Assembly (NCBI GenBank): GCA_020796225.1
Contig: CM036762.1
Coordinates: 48,501,590 to 48,565,589 of the forward strand
Length of the DNA: 64,000 nucleotides
Source: Arion vulgaris
Lineage: Eukaryota > Mollusca > Gastropoda > Stylommatophora > Arionidae
Reading direction: 5' to 3'
Shown: one piece after another, positions 9,861 to 19,044 of the stretch
Layout: the number at the start of each line of letters is the position of its first letter
Numbering within the stretch: position 1 is the stretch's first letter
Translations under genes and position numbers: made by a program
Notes under the pieces: generated by a model
Database searches by the model: none
What the model saw: only the letters and a program-made list of their open reading frames with translations
Told to the model about the DNA's origin: nothing

Positions 9861-10616
9861 ACGCTTAATTCTGGAACTGATATGAACTGAACTGCTATGT
9901 TTTACATAAAGTAGTCCTCAAAATCTTTTTTCACTGAAACATTTTGTCTTTGATGTCAGGGGCTCAGTAAAGTGATATATATTTATATCTATAAATCAAT
10001 ACGCCATTAATAATATGAATATTATATCGAAAATTAACGCTATCTTCTTGTGCCTCCATAATTTATCTTCTGTTGCTTTGTCAAATGTTCTTACTTATGT
10101 TCAATGACGTATCTTGATAAGTTTTGGTTGGGAGGGGGTGAGAGGAGGAAAGGGGCAGGAAGGGGAAGGTGGCAGACACAAATTATTTGGGAAAAACATG
10201 GTTTTAGGTAAGGTTATATTTTAGTGTTTGCTATTATGCTATTATTATACTATCCTGGTACGTCATCCCCCTTTATTACAACATACATTATCGTTCACAG
10301 ATGTATATTGGTGGAATGTGCGATTAAGTTAAACTATTCTATGATGGTTGGTTAATTATTTATATTATTTGCTATTATTTGTGTATTTCATTCGGTATTT
10401 ACGCACCTGGACTAATTTTTAGCAAAATAACACCGTTTAACTGTGTACTGGCTTGAACGAGTAAGAATTTCGCAACTAAATGAATGAAAATCACATATTT
10501 GTCTGTGCTAAAAAGGTCGCTGTAGAGGTCGCTGTGTTAACAGATGGTCTAAATAGACGATATGTCAGCTTGTGCTAGAAAGATTTCCAGTAGATGTCCA
10601 CTGGAAATGCGTGAAG
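9861..10616. other. Mostly unrecognised; possible hAT MITE half near 10170-10230
   Basis: AT-rich. The stretch 'gggaaaaacatggttttagg' plus following 'ttatatttta' resembles the interior of the MITE at 48485-48649, suggesting an old broken copy whose other half may be 11163-11233. Otherwise nothing was found. Confidence 0.35.
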
Positions 10617-10630
10617 TATACTTATTAAGA

Positions 10631-10762
10631 GAGAGGCAGGAAATATCGGTCTCAGTTCCATGGAGGAGATTGAGCGAGTTTCCCAGGATAGAGCGGTATG
10701 GAGAAATTACTTGCAGGCCCTATGTAACGTATAACGGTACGAGAGGAATTATTATTATTATA
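10631..10762 (+). mobile_element. LINE-F, extreme 3' end, with 14-bp target-site duplication
   Basis: Carries only the end of the ORF (frame 'REARNIGLSSMEEIERV.QD', then 'AVWRNYLQALCNV') and the short 3' UTR 'cgtataacggtacgagagga' with an ATT repeat tail. Exact direct repeats 'tatacttattaaga' lie at 10617-10630 and 10763-10776. A textbook severely 5'-truncated insertion. Confidence 0.92.
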
Positions 10763-10830
10763 TATACTTATTAAGATGGAAAGATGCCGAATTTCAGACT
10801 ACATATGCTATTTTAGTGTTATATACTCCT

Positions 10831-11087
10831 GTGTGGCGCCGGCGCCCGCAAAGGAAGCAAATAATAGTACCACTGCGACCTACAATCCATGTCGTAAGAA
10901 GCAACTGATGTAGGCCTTAGGAATCTTCCCTAGTAAATAAACAGCAGCGCAGAAATGTGATGTGCTGGCCTACTTCTAGGCGCGTAACTGGCACAACGTA
11001 GAATCGCTCTTAGACTCAGATCACATACAAATCACGAAGAGTGGTTGACAAGTCGTCGATATGAAGAGTTGGAAGAAGAAGAAGACT
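10831..11087 (+). mobile_element. SINE-C copy
   Basis: Head 'gtgtggcgccggcgcccgca', shared core 'catgtcgtaagaagc', then 'cagatcacatacaaatcac' and 'aagagtggttgacaag', ending in an AAG repeat at 11072-11085. Full-length relative to other C copies. About 260 bp. Confidence 0.85.
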
Positions 11088-11162
11088 TGTTACGTATTCA
11101 ACTTTAAAAGCTAATCAGTTTCACGTTAAAAGTTATCATTATGATCAAATAATTTATGAAAA

Positions 11163-11233
11163 AATAAATACACATTCCATATTATATTTAGTGGGGTCCA
11201 GCTCGACTGGCCCTTAATGACGAGCTGCCGCTG
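11163..11233. mobile_element. hAT-type MITE fragment ('cagtggcgg' family)
   Basis: Right-hand end only: 'ggcccttaatgacgagctgc' then 'cgctg', matching the right end of 48485-48649. The left inverted repeat is not adjacent. Confidence 0.6.
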
Positions 11234-11323
11234 CTTATGTTTATATACTGATGACCCAGGTCAAAGGAAGAAAAGGGCGGTTGGTCGAGAGTTTCTTGCG
11301 GAGTTTAATTGAACCCGAACTTG

Positions 11324-11547
11324 TTACCCTTAGCTGCTAAGGACCTATATATATGTTTTTCCATTCACTGCTAAAGACGCATTAATACGTCTGTTATTAT
11401 CTCTCCTCTGTGGGCTAAAGACGTGTTAACATGATATACATTTCTACTGTCACTGCTATAGGTGTACATTCACGTTTGTGACCTAGAAACAAAGAGCAGC
11501 TATTTTTAGCTCCATCTTCAGAAAGTATATAGCAGCGAAAGGGTTAA
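11324..11547. mobile_element. About 220-bp MITE, 'ttaaccctt' termini
   Basis: Left end 'ttacccttagctgctaagg' and right end 'tagcagcgaaagggttaa' are inverted repeats with a few changes. A TTAA target duplication is plausible (ttac on the left is mutated). No coding sequence. Confidence 0.65.
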
Positions 11548-11956
11548 GTAGAACCCGGAAGTAAAACATAAACGGGAACGCCCCATACAGACCTGGAATT
11601 GGAGTCTCCTTGAGGAACTATAGGACGCATGATTATCCAGAGAAGCCAAAAAAAGAAACAGAGAAAGAGGATGGCAACTGTTGAGATCATACGCTCCACG
11701 ACGAGCGGTGTGGAATAAACAACAATAATCATGTGAATATTATTCGTCCTGGAATTAAGTATTCAAACAAACATGGATGAATTATCATTCAAATTTTTAA
11801 AAAAACGTTAGTAATTATAAACTAGAGGGTCAGTTTCTCATTGTTCTTTCTTGTATCATAACCGTCACTCTTCAAAGATGGCCGTAATAATTTTTCTCAC
11901 AAAATTTCATTAAAACATACATTTGCTCTTTACAGTCTTTAATGGTGGGGAAATTA
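11548..11956. other. No feature recognised
   Basis: Non-repetitive DNA. The 62-aa minus-strand ORF at 11544-11732 has no recognisable similarity. Confidence 0.45.
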
Positions 11957-11958
11957 TA

Positions 11959-12036
11959 CAAGGTGTTAAAGATAAAAGTAGCCCCATTGGCAAGTTTTGA
12001 TTTGTCAGTCGGGCTACTTTTATCTTGAACACCCTA
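11959..12036. mobile_element. Short MITE, mariner-like 'cagggtgttcaagataa' ends
   Basis: 78 bp whose ends 'caaggtgttaaagataaaag' and 'cttttatcttgaacaccct' are inverted repeats, bordered by TA on each side. Related ends occur in the element at 45281-45536. Confidence 0.75.
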
Positions 12037-12054
12037 TATATAAATATGCGCAGA

Positions 12055-12317
12055 TTCCAGTGAACCAAGAGGTTAAAAAGATGCTGGCGCTGGATAGGAC
12101 ACACTTTGAGAAAACCTGAGTGGAATATAACAAATAGGGTCCTTTCCTGGAACCCGCAGGGACAGAGAAATAAGGGGAGGTCGAGAAATACACGGAGACG
12201 AGATTTGGAGGCAGAGATCAACAATATAAAGAAGAGTTGGAGAGAACTGCAGGAGATAGCTTGAGATAGGAAGACTTGGCATGGGTTGGTGGAGGGTCTA
12301 TGCCTCAATCCGGGTTA

Positions 12318-12328
<11 letters not shown>
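12055..12328 (+). mobile_element. LINE 3' fragment, 'WRWIGHTLRK' type, copy 1
   Basis: With frame changes it reads 'DRTHFEKT' / 'IGHTLRKPEWNITN', 'LSWNPQGQRNKGRSRNTRRR', 'DLEAEINNIKKSWRELQEIA' and 'DRKTWHGLVEGLC'. This is the widespread C-terminal tail of RTE/CR1-like LINE ORFs. Ends next to a (GA)n run at 12328-12349. Related copies on the minus strand at 54140-54400 and 56680-56890. Confidence 0.85.
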
Positions 12329-12348
<20 letters not shown>

Positions 12349-12416
12349 TACACAACAAGAAAAAGCTTTACTTTGACAGATATTAAACAATTCAAATAGA
12401 ATAGCCTTGTGATTAA

Positions 12417-12549
12417 CTCTTAGTGGACCAGGGCAAAGTCATGTTTTACAAGCTATTTATTTTTAGAATTAAAAATGCCATTTAATGTAGCTCCTGGTAA
12501 AAGTAGTCCAGCTAAAAGCCACGTAGTGTGGCGCTTAGTACACAAAGAG
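12417..12549. mobile_element. 133-bp MITE with TTAA duplication, copy 2
   Basis: Ends 'ctcttagtggac' and complement 'ctctttgtgtac', flanked by TTAA at 12413-12416 and 12550-12553. Inverted relative to the copy at 5675-5811 ('accagggcaaagtcatgttt' is now on the left). More diverged. Confidence 0.9.
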
Positions 12550-12607
12550 TTAACAATACCTCGTCGGAATAGCATGACACGCAAAACTGAAATCAAATAT
12601 AAACAAT

Positions 12608-12735
12608 GAAGTAATCAATTTCTCATGGGTACGGTGAGCAAATGGACTTTAGGATGCTGCTGCAGCGGAGGACAGAGCACGAATGGGAATGCCCAATGTG
12701 CGATGACGTCGATCGCATAACATAACATAACAAAA
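12608..12735 (+). mobile_element. RNase-H-type LINE 3' end, (ATAAC)n-tailed family, copy 2
   Basis: 'tctcatgggtacggtgagca' onwards matches 34580-34690 and ends 'cgcataacataacataac'. Only the last ~40 codons of the ORF remain. Confidence 0.8.
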
Positions 12736-13090
12736 AATGAAGAGAAAGTTTTTTTAAGAAAATGTATTTAGAACATAGATTCATCAGGGGGTTCAATGCG
12801 CTCTAGTCTTCTGTGTATCTTTTCTGCTTGTCTAGTTGGACACATTGAAGACAAAAATGTCTACATCCTGAAGTTTCTTGTTTGACAATGTTTGTTTTTC
12901 TTTCCTTTCTTTGTTTAGGTTTTATTTGAATTTTGGCTCTGCAAGTACGTCGCAAACGTGACTCCGGGTAATTACCTACTAGGGGAAACAACTCATGAAA
13001 ACAAATGTACACATGAAACGTACTTTTATATTATAAATTATCTTACCCTGTTTTCCATTTTTTATTTTGCTTTTCTAATTGAACCGTAGT
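12736..13090. other. No feature recognised
   Basis: AT-rich spacer. The 69-aa minus-strand ORF shows no known motif. Confidence 0.45.
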
Positions 13091-13098
13091 AGTACAAC

Positions 13099-13256
13099 CA
13101 GTGGCGGCTCGTCATTAAGGGCCAGTGGGGCCCACAAAAATGTGTAACCTGTATTTATTAGTTAATAAATTAAAATATAACCTAACCCAAAACCACGATT
13201 TTTCCCGAAAATTTGAGTCTGGCCCCACCAACAAAAAGGAACACGAGCCGCCACTG
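13099..13256. mobile_element. hAT-type MITE, 158 bp, exact 8-bp duplication
   Basis: Inverted termini 'cagtggcggctcgt' and 'acgagccgccactg'. Direct repeat 'agtacaac' at 13091-13098 and 13257-13264, the length typical of hAT insertions. Interior AT-rich, non-coding. Second copy at 48485-48649. Confidence 0.95.
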
Positions 13257-13321
13257 AGTACAACAGTTAGTGCGCTGCATTCAGCCTTAGTGGTACATAG
13301 ATTATATTACGTATAGGTCTA

Positions 13322-13870
13322 TTGTCTATTGTCTTTCCCAGGGTCTTTCTTTCTTTTCTCCAATCCTGTCTTCCTCACAGCATCAGGATGGGATTTATAG
13401 AACGAGTCCTTGTGTGCGCTTCAATAATAGTGTTTTTCGTCGCCACTCTTATCTCTGAGGTCCACCTTTTGCGGGACCGGCCTTTTGCTTTGTATCCATT
13501 GTATCGGAGCAACATTGCCCTTTGAGGCGCACTGTATGTTAGTAATATGTTTATGTAGTCGAACCATTTAACTTGTGGTTTTTTTGGCTTTTTTCCGATC
13601 CAGAAACACTTGAGCTTTTCAGCTCTTCGGCTCGGTGCCATCGACATCGTAACCCGTGGTTTTATTAATGAAGTTCAGTACTGATGTTGTACCCACTTTT
13701 TTCCTGATGTCTTGATTTCTCAACCGGTCTCTTCTTGTTTCCCCCAGAAATCTGCGGAAATAGTTCATCTCTGTCGTGATTAGTTTTTTTCTGTCATTTG
13801 ATTTCAGCGTTTCCCCAGGGGGATATTGGAATTGGTTGTTCCCTCTCGCAGTTAAGCGTAGTAGTGACAC
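13322..13870 (-). mobile_element. LINE 3' fragment (family f), interrupted by a SINE-B piece
   Basis: The minus strand first reads 'ITTEMNYFRRFLGETRRDRL' and 'RNQDIRKKVGTTSVLNFINK', then after the SINE-B piece 'QVKWFDYINILLTYSAPQRA' and 'RSRKRWTSEI'. This matches the common LINE layout RRT.RDR..N..IR...G...(I)..I......KWFGH(L)...RG(R)PRKRW. The two parts are one tail split by the insertion. Copies at 62085-62336, 35351-35637, 46190-46580, 27737-28081, 37555-37740 and 57890-58360. Confidence 0.85.
13590..13662 (-). mobile_element. SINE-B, 3' fragment nested in a LINE
   Basis: 'ccgatccagaaacacttgag' to 'ggtgccatcgacatcgtaac', the 3' end of SINE-B read on the minus strand. The flanks 'gtggtttttttgg' and 'gtggttttattaa' share 'gtggtttt', a likely target duplication. 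Short 5'-truncated copy. Confidence 0.8.
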
Positions 13871-13945
13871 CTTTAATTTGCGTTCCAGGGCCAGATGAGT
13901 CGTTACTTATAGGCTGACTGCCTATATCCCCCAGCTGAAAATATA

Positions 13946-14156
13946 TATGGCCTTTTTCGTCTGTATAGACGGTCAATTTCCAAGTGTTTTAATGAAACAA
14001 CTTCTAAGTTTTCGCTTGTCACTCTTGTCTTTTAGCTCATCCCTAAGTCTATCTTCAAAAGATTCGGCACATTTGCGCAATGTTGTTTTCCATATATCTC
14101 GATCATCAGCCAGTTTTTCCAATTTGCTGGGACCGATAGAAAAGTTATTCACTTCC
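13946..14156 (-). mobile_element. LINE 3' fragment, 'EKLADDRDIWK' type
   Basis: The minus strand reads 'KLEKLADDRDIWKTTLRKCA' and 'FEDRLRDELKDKSDKRK', a LINE C-terminal tail. Bounded by a 22-23 bp near-exact direct repeat (tata-cccccagctgaaaa-tata) at 13923-13945 and 14157-14178, an unusually long target duplication. Confidence 0.8.
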
Positions 14157-14178
14157 TATACCCCCAGCTGAAAATATA

Positions 14179-14530
14179 CTACACGATATACTGAGTTAGT
14201 GAAAAATGTTGAATCTATGCCCGAGTTCAAGTCATATAAGCTCCGATAATATAAGAGTTAAGTTGTCTAAAGAATGTGGTTGAGCTCCATTATCCTAGAG
14301 CCACAAATCTGGACAGAGGCTTAGATGTGATATGTGATTCAATAGAGAACTCATAATCATGAAATAATTAATAAAATCTTCCTTCACAGTCATGTGGTAC
14401 AAAAATTGGTAACAGATTCGACTGACTAACAAAGCAAGCATCACCATGGTCACCGTTTCAATGAAGCCTGCTGGTAACCTACGCCTGTCTGCAAGGAAGA
14501 AATCAACCCTTTTATTTCCGACACACTACC
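14179..14530. other. No feature recognised
   Basis: AT-rich, non-repetitive within this window. Confidence 0.45.
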
Positions 14531-14567
14531 GATGCTTTTCTTTATGCCCCCAAAAAAAAAAAGAATA

Positions 14568-14650
14568 AAAATCCACAGTGGCTTTACCGGAGATTTGAAC
14601 CTGAGTCTCCCGCATCAGAGTCTGCGCTTTAATCCATTCGACGCTCCACT
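14568..14650 (-). other. tRNA-like sequence (tRNA pseudogene or SINE head)
   Basis: The minus strand begins 'agtggagcgtcgaatggatt' and includes 'gactcaggttcaaatctcc' (B-box and T-arm like), ending near 'gccactg', which can pair with the start as an acceptor stem. The anticodon arm is irregular, so a working tRNA is unlikely. An A run lies just beyond the 3' end (14551-14562 on the plus strand). Confidence 0.5.
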
Positions 14651-14784
14651 TGTACCTGTAACAATTAAACATGTTCAGTTGTTTATTGCATATTTTCATT
14701 TCAAATCTGCAATTCTGTATTCTTGCTGCTCATCTACTGTCCTTGTGAGTGTGCCATGGATAAATAAATTATATATAAATATAT

Positions 14785-15020
14785 AATACGGTTGACTCAG
14801 TTTTAAACGGTAGTTAGCTCGATCATAACATAAACTTGCTTGGTTTAAACTCCATGGCGGGCAGTTTGAGAACAAATTTGTTCCCTTGGAATTTTTTTCG
14901 AGCGGTAAACGTAGACCCCACCGATTCGAAAACAATGGCAAACTACTCAACGTATAAGTGGTGCCTTGCAAATCAATAACTAGTTTGCTGTGGTTGATGG
15001 TAAAGACCTGTAAAGGATAT
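14785..15020 (+). mobile_element. SINE-J copy 1 (tRNA-like head)
   Basis: Head 'acggtagttagctcgatca' with B-box-like 'ggtttaaactcc'; body 'gcgggcagtttgagaacaaa', 'gtagaccccaccg' and 'aagtggtgcc', ending 'gacctgtaaaggatatgac'. The same landmarks occur at 35195-35726, where a LINE splits the element. Confidence 0.8.
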
Positions 15021-15604
15021 GACTATATTTTCTTTTTCTTCATAGGTTAGTTTCTTATTTATTAATGTTTGTTTGCGTTCCTTCGTTTGTATCCAACAAG
15101 TTAACCACTCTTTGTGTTCTGTGTAGTTTGCGCCGAGAATGTGAGTACGTTGCGCCTCGTTATTCGCCTACTGCATGGCTAATAGACACACGGTGTCTGC
15201 ATATTATCCAACAAAACGCACATTTGTACAGAAGGGTAACTGTAAGATTTTACAAACAGAAGAACCCCACTTTAATAAACCACATCTGGAGTTGTACTGT
15301 AGCATGGTATGAGATCTATGTGCTCATGAGACGTCCGCCAGAACTGAATCATGCCAAGTTTAGTACTAAACAAACTTCTGCAAGTTGTTACCAGAGATGA
15401 AATTTAGAAATGTCATCTTGCAGTTCAAGTAACGTAACCGTGGAAATGTTTTTTTGTGTTAAAAAATATTCGAATTGCCTCCCTCTGATATTTTGTTTAA
15501 TAGACAACTCGCACATATACAAGTCCACACTAACGCACACACTCATAACTTTTTTATTATATCTTCGAGAATAGTTGTATTTCTGACACACTAGGAATTT
15601 TTTA
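15021..15604 (-). mobile_element. SINE-E fragment (about 15085-15175) in otherwise unrecognised DNA
   Basis: 'caagttaaccactctttgtg' to 'gtacgttgcgcctcgttatt' is the reverse of 51980-52090, which has the 'atcacaaagagtggttaa' tail shared with SINE-C and D. The rest of this interval shows nothing; the ORFs at 15065-15400 and 15388-15591 have no known motif. Confidence 0.5.
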
Positions 15605-16208
15605 TTTCTCTATATTTTTTCACTCTCTCTCTCTCTCTCTCTCCCCCTCTCTCAATCTCTGAAAATGGTTATATTTCTGATAAGCTGCCTTTCTTTATTT
15701 CTCTCTCTCTTTATCTCTCTCTCTCTCACACTCTCTCTCTCTCTGACAATTGTTAAATTTCAAACAAATTATCAATCTTTCTCTCTCTCTGTCTGAAAAT
15801 ATGTAAAATGCTGACAGACTAGCATTGTCTCTCTTTCGCAATCTTTGATAACAGGTACATCGCTAACAAACGTATCATTCTTTCTCTCTCTCTATTTCTC
15901 ACTCTCTTTGGGGATAGTTAAGTCTCTGAGATACTACCACTCTTTTTCTCTCTCTGTCTCTCTCAGTCCCTCTCTTTCTTTCTATCCATTCTTTTATGCC
16001 CTGATAAAATGTAAACCTCTGAGAAACTATCATTGTCTCTCCCTCTCTCTCTCTCGCTCTCTCTCACTCTCTGTCTATCTCTGATGACAGAACTTAAATC
16101 TAAGCAAACTGATAGCAAACTATCATCCTATATTTCTCTCTCTCCCTCTCTCTCTTCCGCTAAAAAAAACTATTATCCAATCTCTTTCTCCCACTCTCTC
16201 TCTCTCTT

Positions 16209-16249
<41 letters not shown>

Positions 16250-16330
16250 GACAACAGTTACATTTCTCGCCAATTAACAAGCATTTTCTGTCTTTCTCTC
16301 AATATCTCCTTATCTCTGTTAATACCGGAA
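15605..16330. repeat. CT-rich minisatellite, irregular units
   Basis: Long (CT)n runs separated by related spacers such as 'gaaaatggttatatttctga' and 'acaattgttaaatttc', every ~70-95 bp. A composite satellite: a microsatellite plus a conserved linker. ORFs over it are artefacts of composition. Confidence 0.9.
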
Positions 16331-16451
16331 TCTTTAGTTTGTTATCATTTTCCATATCCATCCTCAATAGAAGGGGTGTGTAGAGGAGGGAGGTTTTTTA
16401 TCACTTATCACTAACATTCTTTGCTTTCAGTCTCTTTCTCTCTATATATTT

Positions 16452-16950
16452 ATGCTTATCTGTTACTTCCTCAATCTGTTTATCTCTGTTACTTCATCAA
16501 TCTGTTTATCTCTGTCTCTCCATCCATCTATTTATTTATTTCACTACATCCTTCTGTTTATTTATGACACTACATCATCTGTTTATGTATGTCGCTCCAT
16601 CGATCTGTTTATCTCTGTTACTCTATCCATCTGTTTATCTCTGTCACTACATCCATCTGTTTATCTCTGTCACTCCATCCATCTGTTTATCTCTATCACT
16701 ATATCCTTCTGTTTATCTCTGTCACTCCATCCATCTGTTTATCTCTATCACTATATCCTTCTGTTTATCTCTGTTGCTGTATCCATCTCTATATCTCGGT
16801 CACTCCATCCATTGTGTATATATCACTATTTTCATCTGTTTATCTCTGTCACTCTATCCATCTGTTTATCTCGGTCGCTCCATACATCTGTTTATCTCTA
16901 TCACTCTATCCATCTGTTTATCTCTGATATTCTATCCTCATATTCTATCA
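16452..16950. repeat. 26-bp tandem array, about 19 copies
   Basis: Unit 'ctgtttatctctgtcactcc' followed by 'atccat', repeated with small changes. Three overlapping long frames (112-195 aa, serine/leucine/tyrosine-rich) are by-products of few stop codons in this unit; none is a credible gene. Confidence 0.93.
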
Positions 16951-17325
16951 TTCTATGTATCTGTGTATAAATGTTATACATATATATTACTACACACTAT
17001 ATCTGTCTTGATATCTCTGCTCCTACTTGTTCTATATAAGATCGTCATTTTGCCTCTCATTTCTCACAACATCCCAGACAAAACAGTGACCTCCATAAAT
17101 CTAGGAACCAGACAGTCAATTTATTGTTATTTCCTGCCAGGGAAGAACTAAAGATGAGATTACGCAGGTAACGTCTGATTACATCGGTTGACCATCGACT
17201 AGAAAGATGTGCCTGAAGCAGAGATAGTCCAAGAACAGGAAGAGATCGATTATTGATCATTGATTTGTTCAACAGATCATGTGGAGAACTAGAGAACATG
17301 ATACAACATATTGATCAGTCTATCT
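16951..17325. other. No feature recognised
   Basis: Single-copy DNA between the 26-bp array and SINE-B. The 80-aa minus-strand ORF has no known motif. Confidence 0.45.
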
Positions 17326-17535
17326 TTGCCCGCCTGCCCAGCTTGTTCGTAGCGCGTTGGACTACGGGTGACTAGCACTCTGTTAGTGCGGTTTCAATTC
17401 CTCGGGCTGGCAGAAAAGCCACAGATTCCCCAGATTTACGGTGTTCGTGGCACCGAACTGAAGGTTTGCGATGTCCATGGCACCAAGCCGAAGAACTGAA
17501 AGCTCAAGTGCTTCTGGATCGAAAAAAAAAAATCA
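17326..17535 (+). mobile_element. SINE-B copy
   Basis: tRNA-like head 'cgtagcgcgttggactacgg' with B-box-like 'ggtttcaattcctc', then 'agatttacggtgttcgtgg', 'cgatgtccatggcacc', and the 3' end 'gctcaagtgcttctggatcg' followed by an A tail. Diverged in the middle. Confidence 0.9.
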
Positions 17536-17567
17536 AGTCTCTAGATACGTACAAACAAGAAGACTAA

Positions 17568-18010
17568 GAGTGGGGGGTCTCTGTGATGTAGAAGTTAGGT
17601 GATCGTCTCGAGTGCCAAAGTTACCAGCTTTGCTTTTCGTGAAGCCATCTGGATATTTTTCCAGAGATCTCTGATCTCAGTGTAGTTGTGATCGACTTCC
17701 TAGTACTATCGGAGACGGACGATAAAACATAGGTCCTGTGTTAAATTTGAGCACATAGAAGAAACGTTAGCAGTTCAGAATCGAAAAGAGCAAGCTGGAA
17801 AGTCGCTACCCGGGCAAACATCATTAGAAAAAAATTGAAAATAAAATTCCTACAAAAATATCTTTACCTTCTTAGAAATTACATCGGGAACCCACGCCGG
17901 TGCTACGGAGTTCGTGCACTGCAGCTGAGATCTTCCTATGTAAGAAAGTGATCGGAGCATACATGGCTACTCACCGAAGTGCAATGATGATGGCCCTGTC
18001 AATCAGATAC
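17568..18010 (+). mobile_element. SINE-G copy 1, with a LINE-derived 3' tail
   Basis: Head 'ggggtctctgtgatgtagaa' resembles the clearer tRNA-like head at 61376. Landmarks are 'tatcggagacggacgataaa', 'cccgggcaaacatcattag' and 'ggagttcgtgcactgcagct'. The 3' end 'gatcggagcatacatggcta' / 'gtgcaatgatgatggccct' closely resembles LINE ends at 18380-18415 and 58700-58755, the arrangement expected if the SINE borrows a LINE's priming signal. About 440 bp, long for a SINE. Confidence 0.85.
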
Positions 18011-18120
18011 ATGCAGGAATTGAACAGGAAACGAAGAAATAGATACATAGATGATTGGATGGATGGAAATAATAGTCCAACTGAACAACGTATGAACGGA
18101 CGACTTGATGAACAATTGAA

Positions 18121-18195
18121 CTTCTTCTTCCAACGCTCCATATCGACCACTTGTTAACCACTCTTTGTGATTTGTATATTGTGAACGCCCTCATA
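18121..18195 (-). mobile_element. SINE-C 3' fragment
   Basis: 'ttcttcttccaacgctccat' followed by 'aaccactctttgtgatttgt' is the reverse of the C-family tail. The head is missing; it breaks off at about 18195. Confidence 0.75.
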
Positions 18196-18224
18196 GAGTG
18201 TGGTCGCGAAGAAGATTTTCATTT

Positions 18225-18425
18225 AAACAAATCCACATCAACTACTAGATTGCAAGAGCTGGGTTTGAAGATTGGAGTAGCAAGAAAATAACAGCACAAC
18301 AGGTACGCGAGTAGGCTCATCAATCAAAATCAAACTGGTACGGTCAGTCGCTGAACGCTGTTGGAGATATTGCGACGGAGATCGGAGCACCTATGGACAT
18401 GTCCGGAGTGCAATGAAGATATTCC
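18225..18425 (+). mobile_element. RNase-H LINE 3' fragment, family 2, copy 1
   Basis: Reads 'TTRLQELGLKIGVARK', then after frame breaks 'SRLINQNQTG', 'TLLEILRRRSEHLWTCPECN'. This is the C-terminal segment that follows RNase H in I-type LINEs, with the CPEC motif. Contains stops. Relatives at 49155-49300, 58530-58768 and 60695-61290. Confidence 0.8.
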
Positions 18426-18429
18426 AAAC

Positions 18430-18655
18430 TGAAACTGTGATTTGTATGCGATGCGAGCCTAAGAGTGATTGTGCGCTGTCCCAGTTATGCACCTACAAGT
18501 TGGCTATCACATCCGATTTCTGCGACGTTTTTTATTTACTACTGTAGCTTCCCTAGGCTCCTACATCAGTCCCCTCTTACGACATGCCTTGTAGGTCGCA
18601 GCGTTACTATTCTTTGTTCCTCATGTAGGCCTCGGCACCACATGGGGGGAACAAC
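18430..18655 (-). mobile_element. SINE-C copy
   Basis: Runs from 'gtgatttgtatgcgatgcga' through 'cagttatgcacctacaagt', 'cagtcccctcttacgacatg' and 'gtaggtcgcagcgttactat' to 'caccacatgggg'. The tail end is missing; it abuts the LINE fragment at 18225-18425. Confidence 0.85.
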
Positions 18656-18869
18656 TGTACAAACGTCTTTACATAATATTTCTAAAAATATTCTCCCCTC
18701 GGCTGTTACCATTACAAGAGTGCTGCCAAAATGCTAAAGCTATGGTTTTACAAATGACAGCCTTGCTTAAGCACGCATAAATCTCCAGGGACATACAGCG
18801 ACAGATGATAAATGACTTTTAAACATCAATTCCTTTGCATCAGATTGAGAATGGGTCTTGCATAAAATA

Positions 18870-19044
18870 CAAGTATATAGCGTTATAGCGAGCGAAATGC
18901 TATATTCTAAAAAGGCTACGAACGAGCATAGAGCTTTGTAGCGAGAGAAATGTTATATTTTAAGCAGGCTATGGACTAGTATGGAGATTTTTAGCGAGAG
19001 AAATGCTATATTTTAAGCTGGTTATGGACTAGAATGGCGCTTTA
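18870..19044. repeat. Tandem array (about 63 bp units), left of fold-back element
   Basis: Three units containing 'tagcgagagaaatgctatat' and 'taagc.ggctatggac'. The array resumes at 19691-19765, so it was split by the element at 19045-19690. Confidence 0.88.

Noticed and set aside
14568..14650. Functional tRNA gene
   Set aside because: The T-arm and acceptor pairing are suggestive, but the anticodon arm does not fold cleanly; more likely a SINE head or pseudogene.
16452..17151. Three overlapping ORFs of 112-195 aa rich in Ser, Leu and Tyr
   Set aside because: They read through a 26-bp tandem array in three frames; no domain, no start context, and the unit simply lacks stops.
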